Source: Fragum whitleyi
Taxonomy: Eukaryota > Mollusca > Bivalvia > Cardiida > Cardiidae
Assembly (NCBI GenBank): GCA_948146395.1
Contig: OX411543.1
Coordinates: 64,079,534 to 64,143,533 of the forward strand
Length of the DNA: 64,000 bases
Direction: 5' to 3'
Under the pieces are notes generated by a model that saw nothing but the letters and a program-made list of their open reading frames with translations, was not told the DNA's origin and searched no databases. Below, in pieces: positions 23,704-34,818 of this stretch. How positions within the stretch are numbered: the stretch's first letter is position 1; each line of letters opens with the position of its first letter. The position numbers and the translations under genes are program-made.

Positions 23704-24867
23704 TTTCCCATCATAATTTACAGGTAGAAAAAATCTATATGTAGGTGTGCTAGGTGCTAACTATTGACAAATGGTTCTCCTACATTGTTATTTGTGGGTG
23801 CTAAAAACATCTTAGTTATTCTCCAAGTGTGTCAGCACTTACAGTAGTTGTGAAATCTTATTCTTTGTTGCCCACCTATTTACAATATAAGTGAACATGA
23901 TCATGCATGTGATAAATAAGAATTATATGGATTTTTATGATGTTTCAAAAACACTGTGATTCCAGGAAACCTTAATGATATATGCAGTTAACAACATCGT
24001 GAAATTGACAAGGTGATGAAATGATTTTGGAATGAAATTGAATGAGTCTGTGGATCAAGCAAGTTTGGAGTGAATGTATTAAAATAGGAAGTAATCCAAT
24101 ATCGCAATTTTTTTTAAGATGAAAAAAAGTATATTTATTACCTCCCTTAAATAAAATATGCATATTAAGTCTATAAATAGCTTCCTTTTTCATCAAAAAC
24201 CAGATCAAACACTTTCAATTTAAATTTGATTTTTTCCAAGCATTATATTGATTTTAAAATGACCTTGATTCTATCTTTTTCAGTGTGTTTGGAGTGTTTT
24301 TGAATGGTTTTATTGAGTGTTTGGAATGAATGAATGGAGCAATCAGTGAACAATTTTGAATGGTTTCAATGGACACTGACACTGGTTTGTGTATCTGATT
24401 TTACAGAATATTTTCATTAAAATTGAGTTTTCATACAATGGATAACAAGAGAGTATGTATGTTTCTTGTTTTCTTGTGCATGCGAAACAAGTAATCTGAC
24501 TTTTATTGTTTACAGGATGATATATTTGACTCTAGCTAAAATTAAAATCATGGTATTTATCAATGACATCATAAATTTATTTAGGTGGAATTATAAGAGT
24601 TAGTTTTTAAAAGAGGGATAAAATTGTTGAGCAGGCTATAAATTAGAATTCCATAGGGCCAAATATTTTGGCCATATTGTAGACATTATTAAGATATGGT
24701 AACACTCTAATAAGATCAGAGGATGCAGTCTGAGTGTTTACTGTCCTGCCTGCCAAAATCAGGGATATTCTGGGTTTCAAATGATAAGATTTAGGAAACA
24801 GGTCACTTGAGCCTTAAAGTTCATTAATGAATACAGAATACTTTATCCTGGGTTAGAGGGAAGGGAT

Positions 24868-24882
24868 GGGGGGGGGGGGGGG
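24868..24882 (+). repeat. 15-base G run
   Basis: Uninterrupted guanines within AGGGATGGG..GGAGGG; possible G-quadruplex former and a likely sequencing-error site. An 8-10 base G run also lies near 36270. Confidence 0.9.
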
Positions 24883-24994
24883 AGGGTTGTGATATCAACC
24901 AAAAATTGAGAGTCATGCATTACAACACTTTCTTTAATGTTTTTCGGTGGTTTATCGAGAAATAACAGTAGATTATCACTTGATAATCTCACCG

Positions 24995-25352
24995 CAAAAG
25001 CAGTGAGATTATCAAAAACTTATACCCCGCTTTTGTGCATTTCATCCTATCTGACGTCATCTATGCGGGGCGAAATAAGTGACGTCACAATGAACATTGC
25101 ATATAGCAATCACGTGCAGAATAACGCGCTTAACAAAAAAACGTTCTAGCAATTTCACATTTTGTCTCATTTTTGCATTGAAAAAATAGAATAATTGTTT
25201 GTTTTTTTGAGTAAGATCGATAAATATTTCATTTCATGAACAACAAAATCTATATTTTCACTAGTGGCTCTGCCACTCGTGAAAATATAGCTTTTGATGT
25301 TCACTCAATGAAATATAAATCGATCTTACTCTGAAACAAACGATTATCCTCT
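24995..25352 (-). mobile_element. MITE-P, complete, reverse orientation
   Basis: Foldback with TTTGTTGTTC/GAACAACAAA arms around a TGGCTC..GCCA loop. The outer part contains two perfect TGACGTCA sites (25052-25059 and 25080-25087) and GCACAAAAGC in reverse. Related to copies at 28827 and 63667. Confidence 0.8.
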
Positions 25353-25904
25353 ATATATACATGCAATTTCAATAATATCAATACGAACCATGGAAATGAC
25401 TATAATCTTCTTGTATTTATAGTGCATGGGAAAGTAAAATGTAACTTGAGCTGATGTACAATCTAAGATAGTGGACACGTAATACCCGCAAATTAAAACA
25501 GGCAAATTTAAAAATGTGACTGATCATGTAAAAAACGACCAATTTAATTGCGTAAAGTGTCTAAGGTCAAAACTTTTCCCATTTTGCTCTTTTAATGAAA
25601 TTAGAATGATCACACTATCTTTTTGTGAAAGAATTTTTGAAATGTGACCCCTGGTTGACCTGAACTGGAACCAATATCTTTTTAATATCTATATTTTACC
25701 AAGTGTTGGGCAATCGGTTTCAAATTAAAATTCATAATCATGCAGTTGCAAGTTAAAGTGAAGAGTAAATCGACTAATGATTCATATGTATAATTGTTTT
25801 CTTAGAAATTAATACAGCACTCCCAGTAACCACATTTGAAGAGTAGAATGTGAAAGTTTAGTTAAGACTTGTGACTCTTTCTGCATATTTTTCTACCAAC
25901 TTCA

Positions 25905-25977
25905 TGGCTCAGTGTCAAAAAGTTGAAATGCAGCCTATAAACATATAGGCAGTTACAACTGTTTCACATTGAGCCAT
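25905..25977. repeat. HP-L hairpin
   Basis: TGGCTCAGTGTCAAAAAGTTG at left, CAACTGTTTCACATTGAGCCA at right, loop CCTATAAACATATAGG. Confidence 0.75.
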
Positions 25978-26231
25978 CAAACTGAAGTCAGTTTTGAAAA
26001 TGATGTAATAATGGCTTCATGATTTATGTGTTAGGAACTGATATATTGATTATGAAATTTCTTAGACGATTATCACAATTGTAAGCCCAAAACAACTGAT
26101 GTCAATTATAATCTATGAATTAATCTGTCCATCACCAATTTAACCTTCTTATAGTTTCCAGATGGACCCTTTTTACTTGTATTGACTGCTAGTTTGCAGT
26201 GATCCTCACATCTCACTTAATCTCTTTTCAG

Positions 26232-26288
26232 AGTACAGATACAAAAATTACCCTAGGACCAATGAAGATTAACCAAAGATCCATGTCT
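26232..26288 (+). CDS. PDE8: PDE8 exon just upstream of the receiver domain (GPM motif)
   Basis: This 57-bp exon is too short to stand out as an ORF. It is preceded by the acceptor CTCTTTTCAG and followed by the donor GTGAGT. Read in phase 0 it gives 19 residues ending LGPMKINQRSMS, which joins in frame to ILLVFGKED of the next exon. In vertebrate PDE8A the receiver domain is preceded by FGPMRFHQDQLQ and then VLLVF. The Gly-Pro-Met, a basic residue, a Gln and a Met/Leu fall at identical spacing, with no gap. This segment links the acylated N terminus to the REC domain. Identification rests on phase, splice sites and this short alignment. The foldback repeat MITE-Q begins about 22 nt after the donor. 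Confidence 0.75.
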
Positions 26289-26309
26289 GTGAGTAGTATT
26301 TGAAATTAT

Positions 26310-26628
26310 CTTATAACTATACAAATATCCGTGTGATAACAACCCGTATGATATTTTTTATGATATCACATAGTTATTTTTAGAACAATAATATCATACA
26401 GTTATTTTTAGAAACTTGCATTTCAGCTAGAAACATCGACGAAAGCAAGACAAATAGAGATTATAAGATAAATACAATACATACTAAGTGTATTGTATGA
26501 AAAAAATATCTAACTCGGTTGTGAGAATTGATTATTGTCTCGGCAGAGCCTCGACAATGATCAATTCTCCCAACCTCGTTAGATATTTTATTTCATACAA
26601 AACACTAAGTATGTATTTTATATATATC
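26310..26628 (-). mobile_element. MITE-Q, reverse orientation, 22 nt after a PDE8 donor
   Basis: CTTATAACTATACAAATATCCGTGTGATAACAACCCG at left and the long hairpin (TGTCTCGGCAGAGCCTCGACA centre) at right, in mirror order to the copy at 18405. Confidence 0.78.
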
Positions 26629-26728
26629 ATTCCTGTTTTAAACTCGCAATTATTTCACTCATCTCACTGTTTCACTATCAGAGGCATAGCATAATGGGGA
26701 GGGGACAGGACCTAGAGGTAATGTAGGG

Positions 26729-26861
26729 TTAATTCACGTTTTTGAGGGTGTTAACATTTGTAGAGACCCGAAAAATGGTTTAACGCTGGGTGCGAAGCAT
26801 GAGGAAGTTAAACCATTTGAGTGTCTCTGCAAATAGTAACACCAGTAAAAACGTGAATTGA
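26729..26861. mobile_element. MITE-R foldback
   Basis: AATTCACGTTTTTGAGGGTGTTA at left and AACACCAGTAAAAACGTGAATT at right, inner AATGGTTTAAC/GTTAAACCATT. Confidence 0.75.
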
Positions 26862-28161
26862 TGCTTTAATATCATATAAAGACAGATATGAGTATAAATT
26901 CAAACAAAAATTGGGAAAAATAATTTCATAGAATCAATATAAAACCAGTTAGTAACCTACTTACATGCTGGAACAATTGCATTATGCATTACACTGTCCA
27001 TCTTGTTTATACCTACATTGCTTGATAGATTTATGATGTCACATAGTTTAAGGTGGGATTTAGAGTAAAGTCAGTAGGTATGCTCTATTTAAATGTTGAA
27101 CAAGGAAACTGATAAAAGTAAAGTGTATAGGCCCAAACCAAGAATGTTTAGGTTGAAAAGCCAGGCATTTAAGGCACATGAATTTACTGCAATGATTAAC
27201 CCACGTTTTCTCCCGTTAACGCCTAGGTTTCGTCTGTTGTCGTATATATGCCTCTAACAAGCCGATAACATACTTTTTTGCAATAATATGTAAAAAATCT
27301 TAAAAATTCTCCTTCTGAACCACTGGGCTAATAGCCTTTATATTTGATGTGGTTGATCAGTTCATAGACCTAAATAGCTAGAATTATGACTGTTGGACAA
27401 TCAAGTGCTGCTGGGGGAGGGTTTCTAAGGTTGCACTATAAAACAAACCAATGCAATAGAGCTATTTTCACAGGTGAGTGACCCATGACTTAACATCTTC
27501 TTGTTTACTTAGATATTTATTCACTACCCAACACCCAACAGCCAAGCATAGGGCCAACTTATTTCTGACCCCAGACAGGTGTTGTTGCCTGCTAAATCAA
27601 AGTATCTCTGAGACAGCTAGCTACCATCTCTGGTCTAAACATTGACTATTAAAATAGCCTAGCATAGGCTATACTGATATTTGACAGCGAGACCAGCCTA
27701 GACCCAACCCGAAATAAGTTGGCCCTAAGTCACTTGTATGCTGTGCTTTTGTTGAGGGCCACTGGTTAAAGGTCTGGAAAATGGGCTTTGACATTACAGT
27801 ACTGGCACAGTTCAGTGTGTCAGTTGAGTACACATCCTTTAGTACTTCATCTGTGTGTGTGGGGAGTAGTTAAGATGTTTTGTAAAACATCATTCATTGA
27901 ACAAAAATAAACATAAAAGTAATAGTTAAGGCTTATATTACATTTCTAAACCTGCCCCTAACGATTAAGTCACGTAAAAAACAGTTAAGCCATTACACAT
28001 TAGCAATACCTATTTTTCACTGGTGGATTAGTACATTATAGCATCTGCTGGATACCGGCAGTATAATTAGGATAGAATAAATACTTTGAAGTCACATAAA
28101 ACTGCCAAAGTGATGATTTCTTATTTCTTGGGTAAAGATGAGGCAGTAATTGCATGGTTGA
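26862..28161. other. intronic, nothing specific seen
   Basis: Only single-copy-looking AT-rich DNA; 27290-27490 has diverged HL-A-like text (CTCCTTCTGAACCACTGGGC, CAGGTGAGTGAC). Confidence 0.5.
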
Positions 28162-28557
28162 TTATACCCCCCACCTACGAAGTAGAGGGGGGTATATTGG
28201 TTTCACCATGTCTGTCTGTCCGTCCGTCCGTAGACCTTTTCGTTTCCAGACTCTAACTCAAGAACCAAATGACCTACAATCATGAAACTTTATGCAAATG
28301 TTGCTTATGATCCAAGAAAGTGCCCTATTGTTTTTGGGTCATATAGGTCAAAGGTCAAGGTCACAGTCAATTTTTGTTCAATTTTCATTTCTGGACTCTT
28401 AACTCAAAAACCAAGCGACTTTGAATCATGAAACTTCATGCAAATGCTACATATGACCTCAATATTTGTTACAAACACATCATGCACTAATAGCACTTGC
28501 ATTCTGACAAAGCACTTGTGGGGGGGTATTAGTCCGCTCTGCGACAGTTCTAGTTTA
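28162..28557 (+). mobile_element. HL-I element, complete
   Basis: It begins with the hairpin ATACCCCCC-ACCTACGAAGTAG-A-GGGGGGTAT, then ATTGG and a GTCTGTCTGTCCGTCCGTCC tract. The body contains CAAAGGTCAAGGTCACAGTC. The 3' end is TGGGGGGGTAT (complement of the 5' ATACCCCCCA), a CGCTCTGCG mini-hairpin, and TTCTAGTTT. The length is about 395 bp. Confidence 0.82.
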
Positions 28558-28826
28558 ATTGTAACATGCTGACGATAAGCCGACGAGATTTCATTGACAT
28601 AAATCATCAAAATGCAGGCGATGCATTGCTTGTTAGCTGCTGATACCAAACAGAAGTAAAACAGTCAGAAAAGACAGAAAAACATGGCTTCAGTATGTAA
28701 AAGAAAACGGCAAATTGACTAATCTCTTGTTAGCACACAGGAAGCCAGAAATTTGGCCCAATCTCTATGAAACCTTAAGTAAGCACATTGTCTGGTCACA
28801 ATGATGAACCAGATTGTAAATAGATA

Positions 28827-29178
28827 GAGGATAATCGTTTGTTTCAGAGTAAGATCAATTCAATTTATATTCATTGAGTGAACAACAAAAGCTATATTTT
28901 CATGAGTGGTGGAGCCACGAGTGGAAAATATAGCTTTTGTTGTTCACAAAATGAAATATTAATCGATCTTACTCGAAAAAGAAACAATTAATCTATTGCT
29001 TTATTGCAAAACCAGACAAAATGTGAAATTTCTAGGAAATATTTTCGTAAAGCGCGTCATTTTATGTGTGATTGCTATGCAGTGTTCATTGTGACGTCAC
29101 TTTTTTCGCCCTGCATAGATGATGTGAGATAGGATGAAATGCACAAAAGCAGGGTATAAGTCTTTGATAATTTCACTG
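28827..29178 (+). mobile_element. MITE-P, complete
   Basis: Starts GGATAATCGTTTGTTTCAGAG, arms AACAACAAAAGCTATATTTTC and reverse, ends GGGTATAAGTCTTTGATAATTTCA. One TGACGTCA at 29092-29099; the second site is mutated (GATGATGTGAG). Confidence 0.8.
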
Positions 29179-29479
29179 TTGCAATTGTTGCATGATATCA
29201 AAGGAAACAGGGCCTTGATGACAAAATCCTTGTTAGCAATCTAGAAGCCACAACTAGGGCCTTTTAACCTTCTTGGAATTTGGTCATATATTTATCTAGT
29301 CAAAAGGGGAAAAAAACATTTAAAATTTCTTATTTCTCTAATTGTAAGAATTTAATAAAATTTCACTTTTGAGTAGCAAATAAACATATAGGCAGATACA
29401 TCTGTTTCACACTTATTCAACGATTTTGGCTTTAGCATATGCTACATTCCTGTTGAAAATTATAGGGCAAGCTATGGAA

Positions 29480-29601
29480 GATTCACGTTTTTGAGGTTGT
29501 TATCATTTTGCTGAGACTCAAAAAATGGTTGTGAAGCACAAGTGCTTTAAAGCATTTAGAAGGTCTCTCAAAATATTAACGCTCAAAAAACGTGAATTGA
29601 C
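29480..29601. mobile_element. MITE-R foldback, diverged
   Basis: ATTCACGTTTTTGAGGTTGTTA at left, TTAACGCTCAAAAAACGTGAAT at right; the inner arms are degraded. Confidence 0.7.
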
Positions 29602-29895
29602 GCAATATTATTGCATAAAAAACAAAGACTATGGTATAAATTCAAAGATAGAGAATGAATGATTCATAGAGAAAGGCTTTAAAGCTAGCTCCAAACCCAA
29701 GAATGAGCCGGAAAATTGTGCTATGCTGCTTGGTAAATTTGTGACATAACAAAATTTAATGAGGGAATAAGATCAACGTCTTTATTCATGCCCTATATTA
29801 ATATTAGATCTATAGAAACTGAATAAGTATATTGGCCCAGTCAGAGGATATTTAAGTAAAAAAAGCGGGGTGTTCATGGCACATGAATCTACTTA

Positions 29896-30091
29896 TTAAG
29901 GTAGTGGACCCGTAATAGTTCCGCAATGTTTCGGAAGTAATGAACTTTAATAGCGTTAACCAAGGTTTCCTAATGCAAATCATTAGGAAACCTCGGTTAA
30001 CACTATTAAAGTTCATTACATTAAAGGTCAACATTGTGAAAGTTCATGAGTGCAAAAATTTTGCGGATCTATTACGGTTCCAATACCTTAA
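29896..30091. mobile_element. MITE-N, longer copy
   Basis: TTAAGGTAGTGGACCCGTAATAG at left and CTATTACGGTTCCAATACCTTAA at right. The centre has GGTTTCCTAATGCAAATCATTAGGAAACC and an extra CATTAAAGTTCATTACATTA segment. It lies 145 bp before MITE-H, just upstream of the 30493 exon. Confidence 0.8.
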
Positions 30092-30235
30092 TTCAAGTTT
30101 TCTCCTGTTTACGTCCGGGTTTTCTTCATTATTGTATGCCTATAGCCACCCCAAAACATACATTTTATGCAATAATTAGAGCATTATCAAGTTTGAATTG
30201 AATATTTCCGATGAAAATTTTAGAATAGAAAAGTA

Positions 30236-30473
30236 TTAACCCTTGTCATGCTGAACCCGGAATATTCCTGCTTTGGCAGGAGACATAGTCAAACATCAGC
30301 CTGCACATATGTGCAGTCTGATGTTAGTCTACACCACCTGTTTCTCACTTTCAAACTAGAATTGTCAAAAGATCAAATTAAAATTGACCTACAGTTAGTA
30401 CTTTCAGTGCTTTTTGCCCTTTGATTTGGATGAAAATTTTTAGCCAAAATTTATTCAGCATGACAAGGATTAA
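30236..30473 (+). mobile_element. MITE-H, complete, TTAA-flanked
   Basis: The ends are TTAACCCTTGTCATGCTGAA and TTCAGCATGACAAGGATTAA, nearly perfect inverted repeats. An internal palindrome (ACATCAGCCTGCACATATGTGCAGTCTGATG) follows GGAATATTCCTGC. The TTAA borders and CCCTT ends suit a piggyBac-like MITE. Its right end is 19 nt upstream of the PDE8 exon at 30493. Confidence 0.85.
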
Positions 30474-30492
30474 TGGTTTGTTTGTATTTCAG

Positions 30493-30683
30493 ATCCTCCT
30501 AGTGTTTGGTAAGGAAGACTTTCAAAGTGATGCGTTTTGGACAGCTGCTGACCGTGCTGGGTATAAATGTAACTTGTCCAGAAACTCCGAATCCGCCCTC
30601 GAATGTTTTCAGAACAAACATCACGACCTTGTCATCATTGACCATAGAAATAACAAATCTTTTGATGCTGAAGCTCTTTGTAG
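30493..30683 (+). CDS. PDE8: PDE8 exon: first half of the CheY-like receiver domain
   Basis: The exon has 63 codons plus two bases, from acceptor TTGTATTTCAG to donor GTAAGA. It starts [16 protein letters not shown], continues through AADRAGYKC and [12 protein letters not shown], and ends FDAEALC. This is very close to the N-terminal region of PDE8A/PDE8B, for example the KED, ALECF, KHHD, IIDHRN and DAEALCR blocks. PDE8 hydrolyses cAMP with high affinity, and this REC domain lies before its PAS and catalytic domains. In receiver terms, the exon holds beta1 with its acidic pair (KED), helix 1, helix 2 and beta3 with the Asp of DLVIIDHR at the phospho-acceptor position. The exon ends in phase 2 and the split Arg codon (AG|A) is completed at 34745. 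A TTAA-flanked MITE ends only 19 nt before the acceptor. Confidence 0.95.
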
Positions 30684-30939
30684 GTAAGATGACTTTAGGC
30701 TTGTCCATCACTGGTCAAGATTTATGTCGAATGATCAAAGGGTTGAAACAATTTCTAAAAATCTCAAATATGCGCAACATTCAGGTTTCAACACTAACAG
30801 TGTCGCAGGATACAATTAAGTTGAAGTAAAGGATTATGTCAGAATCATTCTATATCCATGCAATTCAGGTTTTCTTTCAAAGAGAGTCTATTTTTTTCAA
30901 GCCAAGGTTCTCACCTCAGTTTGTTCCTTACATTTGTAA

Positions 30940-31528
30940 AGGCATGGTTTCTTAAACATATTCTCCTCCGGAACTACTGGGTGAATTTTAACCAAACTTT
31001 ACAGGAATGATCCTTGGGTGACCTTCTTTCAAAGTTGTTCAAAGAATCTTGATCCAATGAAAAAGAAAGATTTAATGGGCATTGCTAATTTCCATATATG
31101 GTATTATGTGAATCTTCTCAGATTCTGAACTGATGGATATCAACAGAATTTAATTGGAATGATCCTTGAGTGACCCATTATAAGTCTACAATAATTTATG
31201 GTGATCAGATGAAAAATGTCTTTTATGGGCAGAGGTCATTCCTATATGTTATATAGTGGAAACTGAAAATCATTTTCTCAGATTCTGAACTGATGGATAT
31301 CAACAGAATTTAATTGGAATGATCCTTGAGTGACCCTCTATCAATCTATAAAAAATTATAGCGACCAGATGGAAAATATGTCTTGAATTGGCAGAGGTCA
31401 TTTCTCTTTATGTTATATAGTGGAACATTGAAAATCATTTACTCAGAACCTGATTTATGAATACCAACCAAATATTTCACTGGATCTTTTGGTAACTCTT
31501 TATCAAACTACACAAAATAATTGTGATT
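30940..31528 (+). mobile_element. HL-G internal fragment in intron after the 30493 exon
   Basis: Body units only: CTTCTCCTCCGGAACTACTGG-like start at about 30960, then CTCAGATTCTGAACTGATGG twice (31119 and 31278). It is cut at ATTGTGATTTT by HL-O starting at 31529. The unit TCAACAGAATTTAATTGGAA is duplicated with a period near 159 bp. Confidence 0.7.
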
Positions 31529-31823
31529 TTCATGCCCCTGTATCGAGAGATCGGGGGCATATCGAGAGATCGGGGGCATATTGTTTTACTCGTGTCCGTC
31601 TGTCTGTCTATCTGTCCGTCCGTCTGTCCGAAAACTTAACCCGAAAACTTAACCTTTGCCTTTTCTCCAAAAGTTCGAAAGTTTGTATTTGACATACAAA
31701 GCTGTACACCAAAGTCAAGATCATGTGACAAGGTCAAGGTCATGTGACAAGGTCAAGGTCAAACTTGAAAAAAAAAATGCTGTTCTGGGGGCATTCGTGT
31801 TTCACAAACACATCTTGTTTTTT
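31529..31823 (+). mobile_element. HL-O element, complete
   Basis: The 5' hairpin is ATGCCCC..ATCGAGAGATCGGGGGCAT; the ATCGAGAGATCGGGGGCAT segment is doubled. ATTG and a CCGTCTGTCTGTC tract follow. The CATGTGACAAGGTCAAGGT segment occurs twice at about 31722-31759. The 3' end is GGGGGCAT (complement of 5' ATGCCCC), then the hairpin GTGTTT-CAC-AAACAC and ATCTTGTTTT. Confidence 0.8.
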
Positions 31824-32403
31824 TTATTTAACAGTTATAGTTCAATTTTCTATATCTTATTCATCGATCATGACTTTCTTTGCAGAAATATTTCAGCATG
31901 TGATTTGTCGTTCTTAAAGAAAAAATAAAAGGGGAAAATCACTTTAAAATACTTGTCTAATCATATCAGTAGATTAAGGCTTTGGAGCGATTCAGCTGCT
32001 AAAGCAGCTCTAGTCTGGAATATGTGCAAACAATGCTAATTATTTCTGCTGTAAAAGCATGTTATATATACTACCAATACTGATGGCACCAAAAGGCTCT
32101 ATTATCACACAAAACCGATTGCCATAGCAACAGGAAATATTGCTGTCATGGTCAACAGCCAATATTGAATTCAACAGGCTGATATCTCTAAATTAGAAAC
32201 TTCCTAAAGAGTAGGCGGTTTTCACTTACCCCATTACCATACAACACAAGGATGTAGCTTGTTGAATTTTAAGGTTACAAATTAGGGAAATGCAAAAGGC
32301 TTCACCAGAAGTGCAAAGCATCTTGTGAATGTTGAAGCTGAACAAGAGCATGTATCCTAGATGCTATATTTTAGCCCTCTCTTGAATGCTCACACATCAA
32401 TGG

Positions 32404-32450
32404 ATGAGTGTGAAACAGTTGTAAATGCCAACTGTTTTGCACTGAGCCAT
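32404..32450. repeat. HP-L hairpin, shortened
   Basis: AGTGTGAAACAGTTG..CAACTGTTTTGCACTGAGCC; the loop has been reduced. Confidence 0.65.
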
Positions 32451-32833
32451 TCATATGGCAATTGGTGAAATGAAGATTAATTATAACCTTTTCATACATG
32501 AAGATGCAGTCTGATGATTGCCTGCTTTTATCTAATGTACTCAAATATAGTAGAAACCTGGGGCAAGACTGTTGATGTAGCTTGTATTGTCTAAAAAAAG
32601 GCAGTTTGTTTGAAACAAAATGTAAATGCAATAGGATTAAGGTAAAAGTAACTGTATTGTTACCTTAGTGAGAGAATTTGTCACATTCAATGTGTTTGAA
32701 AATCAGTAAGTAATAAATCTCAGTATGATACTTGATTAGAATAGCAGATGTACAATAAAATTATTATCGACAACATATTGAATCAATATCAATCATCAAG
32801 TATGACATCCCTAATTCTACACATTCTACACAT

Positions 32834-32969
32834 TAAGGTGAACTATTTTATGGATTTATTTTTCTAAACCATCAATAAAAGTGAAAGATGTTTTTTAATA
32901 ATTTAATTTTTGTTGTGTCCATCAACATTTGCTATTATCACACAATAATCCGTACAATAGTTCACCTTG
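32834..32969. mobile_element. small MITE with 13-16-bp inverted ends
   Basis: TTAAGGTGAACTATTTTATGGA at left; TCCGTACAATAGTTCACCTTGA at right. It ends 27 bp before an HL-A element. Confidence 0.7.
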
Positions 32970-32995
32970 ATGGGTAGAATGTGCTTTTTGAAAGA

Positions 32996-34232
32996 TTTTT
33001 AGCTCACCTGAGCACGAAGTGCTCAAGGTGAGCTATTGTGATCGTAGAATGTCCGTCGTGCGTTGTGCGTCGTCCGTCGTCCACATTTTCTCCTCCTAAA
33101 CCAGTGGGCCAATCTTGATGAAACTTGGCAGGGATGTTCCTTGGGTCAAGCTCTACCAAAGTTGTTCAAATAAATGAAATCCACCCTTAACTTTCCCTTT
33201 ACTCTTAACAAAAAGGGTGAAAATATGAAAATCTTTAAAAATCTTCTTCTCTGAAACAAGAAGGCAGACAGCTTTCATATTTGGTATGTAGCATCATCTA
33301 GTGGACCTCTACCAAGTTTGTTCATATCAAGACCCTGGGGTTATATTTGAGCTTTGCCCGGGCCCAACCCTTTTACATAGAATCAAAGAGCGAAAATCTT
33401 TAAAAATCTTCTTGTCTGAAACCAGATGGCTCACAGCTTTCATATTTGGTATGTAGCATCACCTAGTGGGCCCCTACCAAGTTTGTTCATATCAAGTCCC
33501 TTGGGTCATATTTGGGCTTTGCACGGGTGCATCCCTTTACCTTTAATGAGCACGAAGGGTAAAAAACGAAAATCTTCAAAAATCTTCTTCTATAAAACCA
33601 GAAGGCACACAGCTTTCATATCTGGTATGTAGCATCATCTAGTAGACCTCTACCAAGTTTGTTCATATCACGACCCTGGGGTCATATTTGGGCTTTGCCC
33701 CGGCCCAACCCTTTTTACATAGAATCAAAGAGCGAAAATCTTTAAAAATCTTCTCTGAAACCAGATGGCACACTGCTTTCATTTTTGGTATGCAGTATCA
33801 TCTAGTGGGCCCCTACCAAGTTTGTTCATATCAAGACCCTTGGGTCATATTTGGGCTCCACCCGGGCGCATCCCTTTCAGCTCATCTGAGCACGAAGGGT
33901 GAAAATAGGAAAACCTTCAAAAATCTTCTTTTTTGAAACCAATAGGCAGACAGCTTTCATATTTAGTATGTAGCATCATCTAGTAGATCTCTACCAAGTT
34001 TGTTCATATCAAGACCCTGGGATCACATTTGGGGTCTACCAGGGTGCATCCCTTTTTACATAGAATCAAAGAGCAAAAAGGCATATCTGTCTTGCTCTTC
34101 GCTGAAAACATTCCATGGTATTGATCTTAGGCAATTATCTTCTTTTTGACATCTGCCTATCTAATTAATGTGATGTCCCAGGGGTCAAAGAGACTCAGGT
34201 GAGCGATCTAGGACCATCTTGGCCTCTTGTTT
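32996..34232 (+). mobile_element. HL-A element, complete, in intron before the 34745 exon
   Basis: It starts TTTTTAGCTCACCTGAGCAC, has a CGTCGTCCGTCG tract, body units as at 2268, and ends GACTCAGGTGAGCGATCTAGGACCATCTTGGCCTCTTGTTTT. The right arm of the 3' hairpin has lost bases (TGGCCT). It ends about 510 bp upstream of the exon at 34745. Confidence 0.87.
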
Positions 34233-34744
34233 TCGGTTTCTTAACATTCGATATGAAAGGTCAATTAGCTCTCCTAAAGTAATTTCTGTTTCCTAATATT
34301 AAAAAAGATGAAATAAAAAAATATTAATAATAAAAAAAATGACATATGTTTTTCTCAATGTAATGAAGTCTTATTTAAATTATTAATGGCTAAAGATCAC
34401 ATTTCAAGGTTAAATGTTTGCCAGGTAACAATCAATGTCAAGGTCAGATTTTTGTTTGCAGCAAAACTGTATACATGTATATATATAAAATGTAGTTCAG
34501 AAAAAATAAAAAATTACACAATTGTTCTGCTCACTGAGAAGATATACCTTTGAAAGTGTATACCTTTGAAAGTGTCTTTTTTTTTTTTTTTTCATTTCTT
34601 CAGTAAAAAATAAAAGTAAATATTAGAAATAATAATAAGCGTGTCTAGTTTAATTAAATCTTTGTCTCTTCAGACCAAAATTGGCAAAATTTTGACTACA
34701 TCAAATATCATACCTAAATGACAATTATTCTTTATTATTTCCAG

Positions 34745-34804
34745 ATCAATACGTGCCACAAAAGCAAGTGAACACACTGTGATAGTAGCTGTAACCAAAA
34801 AACA
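34745..34804 (+). CDS. PDE8: PDE8 exon: middle of the receiver domain
   Basis: This 60-bp exon lies between acceptor TTATTTCCAG and donor GTAAGT. Its first base completes the Arg codon left by the previous exon. The next 19 codons read SIRATKASEHTVIVAVTKK, and two bases (CA) carry over to the following exon. The match to PDE8 (SIR..K.SE.TVI...) is clear and collinear. In the receiver fold it covers the end of helix 3 and beta4 (TVIVAVT). The exon is too short to detect from ORF length; phase continuity on both sides and the protein match identify it. A degenerate piece of MITE-H begins 14 nt after the donor. The following intron is about 17.9 kb and consists mainly of nested transposons. Confidence 0.93.
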
Positions 34805-34818
34805 GTAAGTAGCACTCT

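Larger units (their letters stand above)
22641..24994. other. intronic, little recognised
   Basis: Contains the short HL-A copy and a G run. A TTAACAACATCGTGAAATTGACAAGG segment near 23988 recurs at about 59454 (GTTAACAACATCGTGAAATTG), so a further low-copy repeat of about 200 bp is shared between these places. Confidence 0.5.

Noticed and set aside
30499..30829. Overlapping ORFs on both strands at the 30493 exon
   Set aside because: They are other frames of the PDE8 exon; only frame 1 shows the PDE8 match and correct splice phases.
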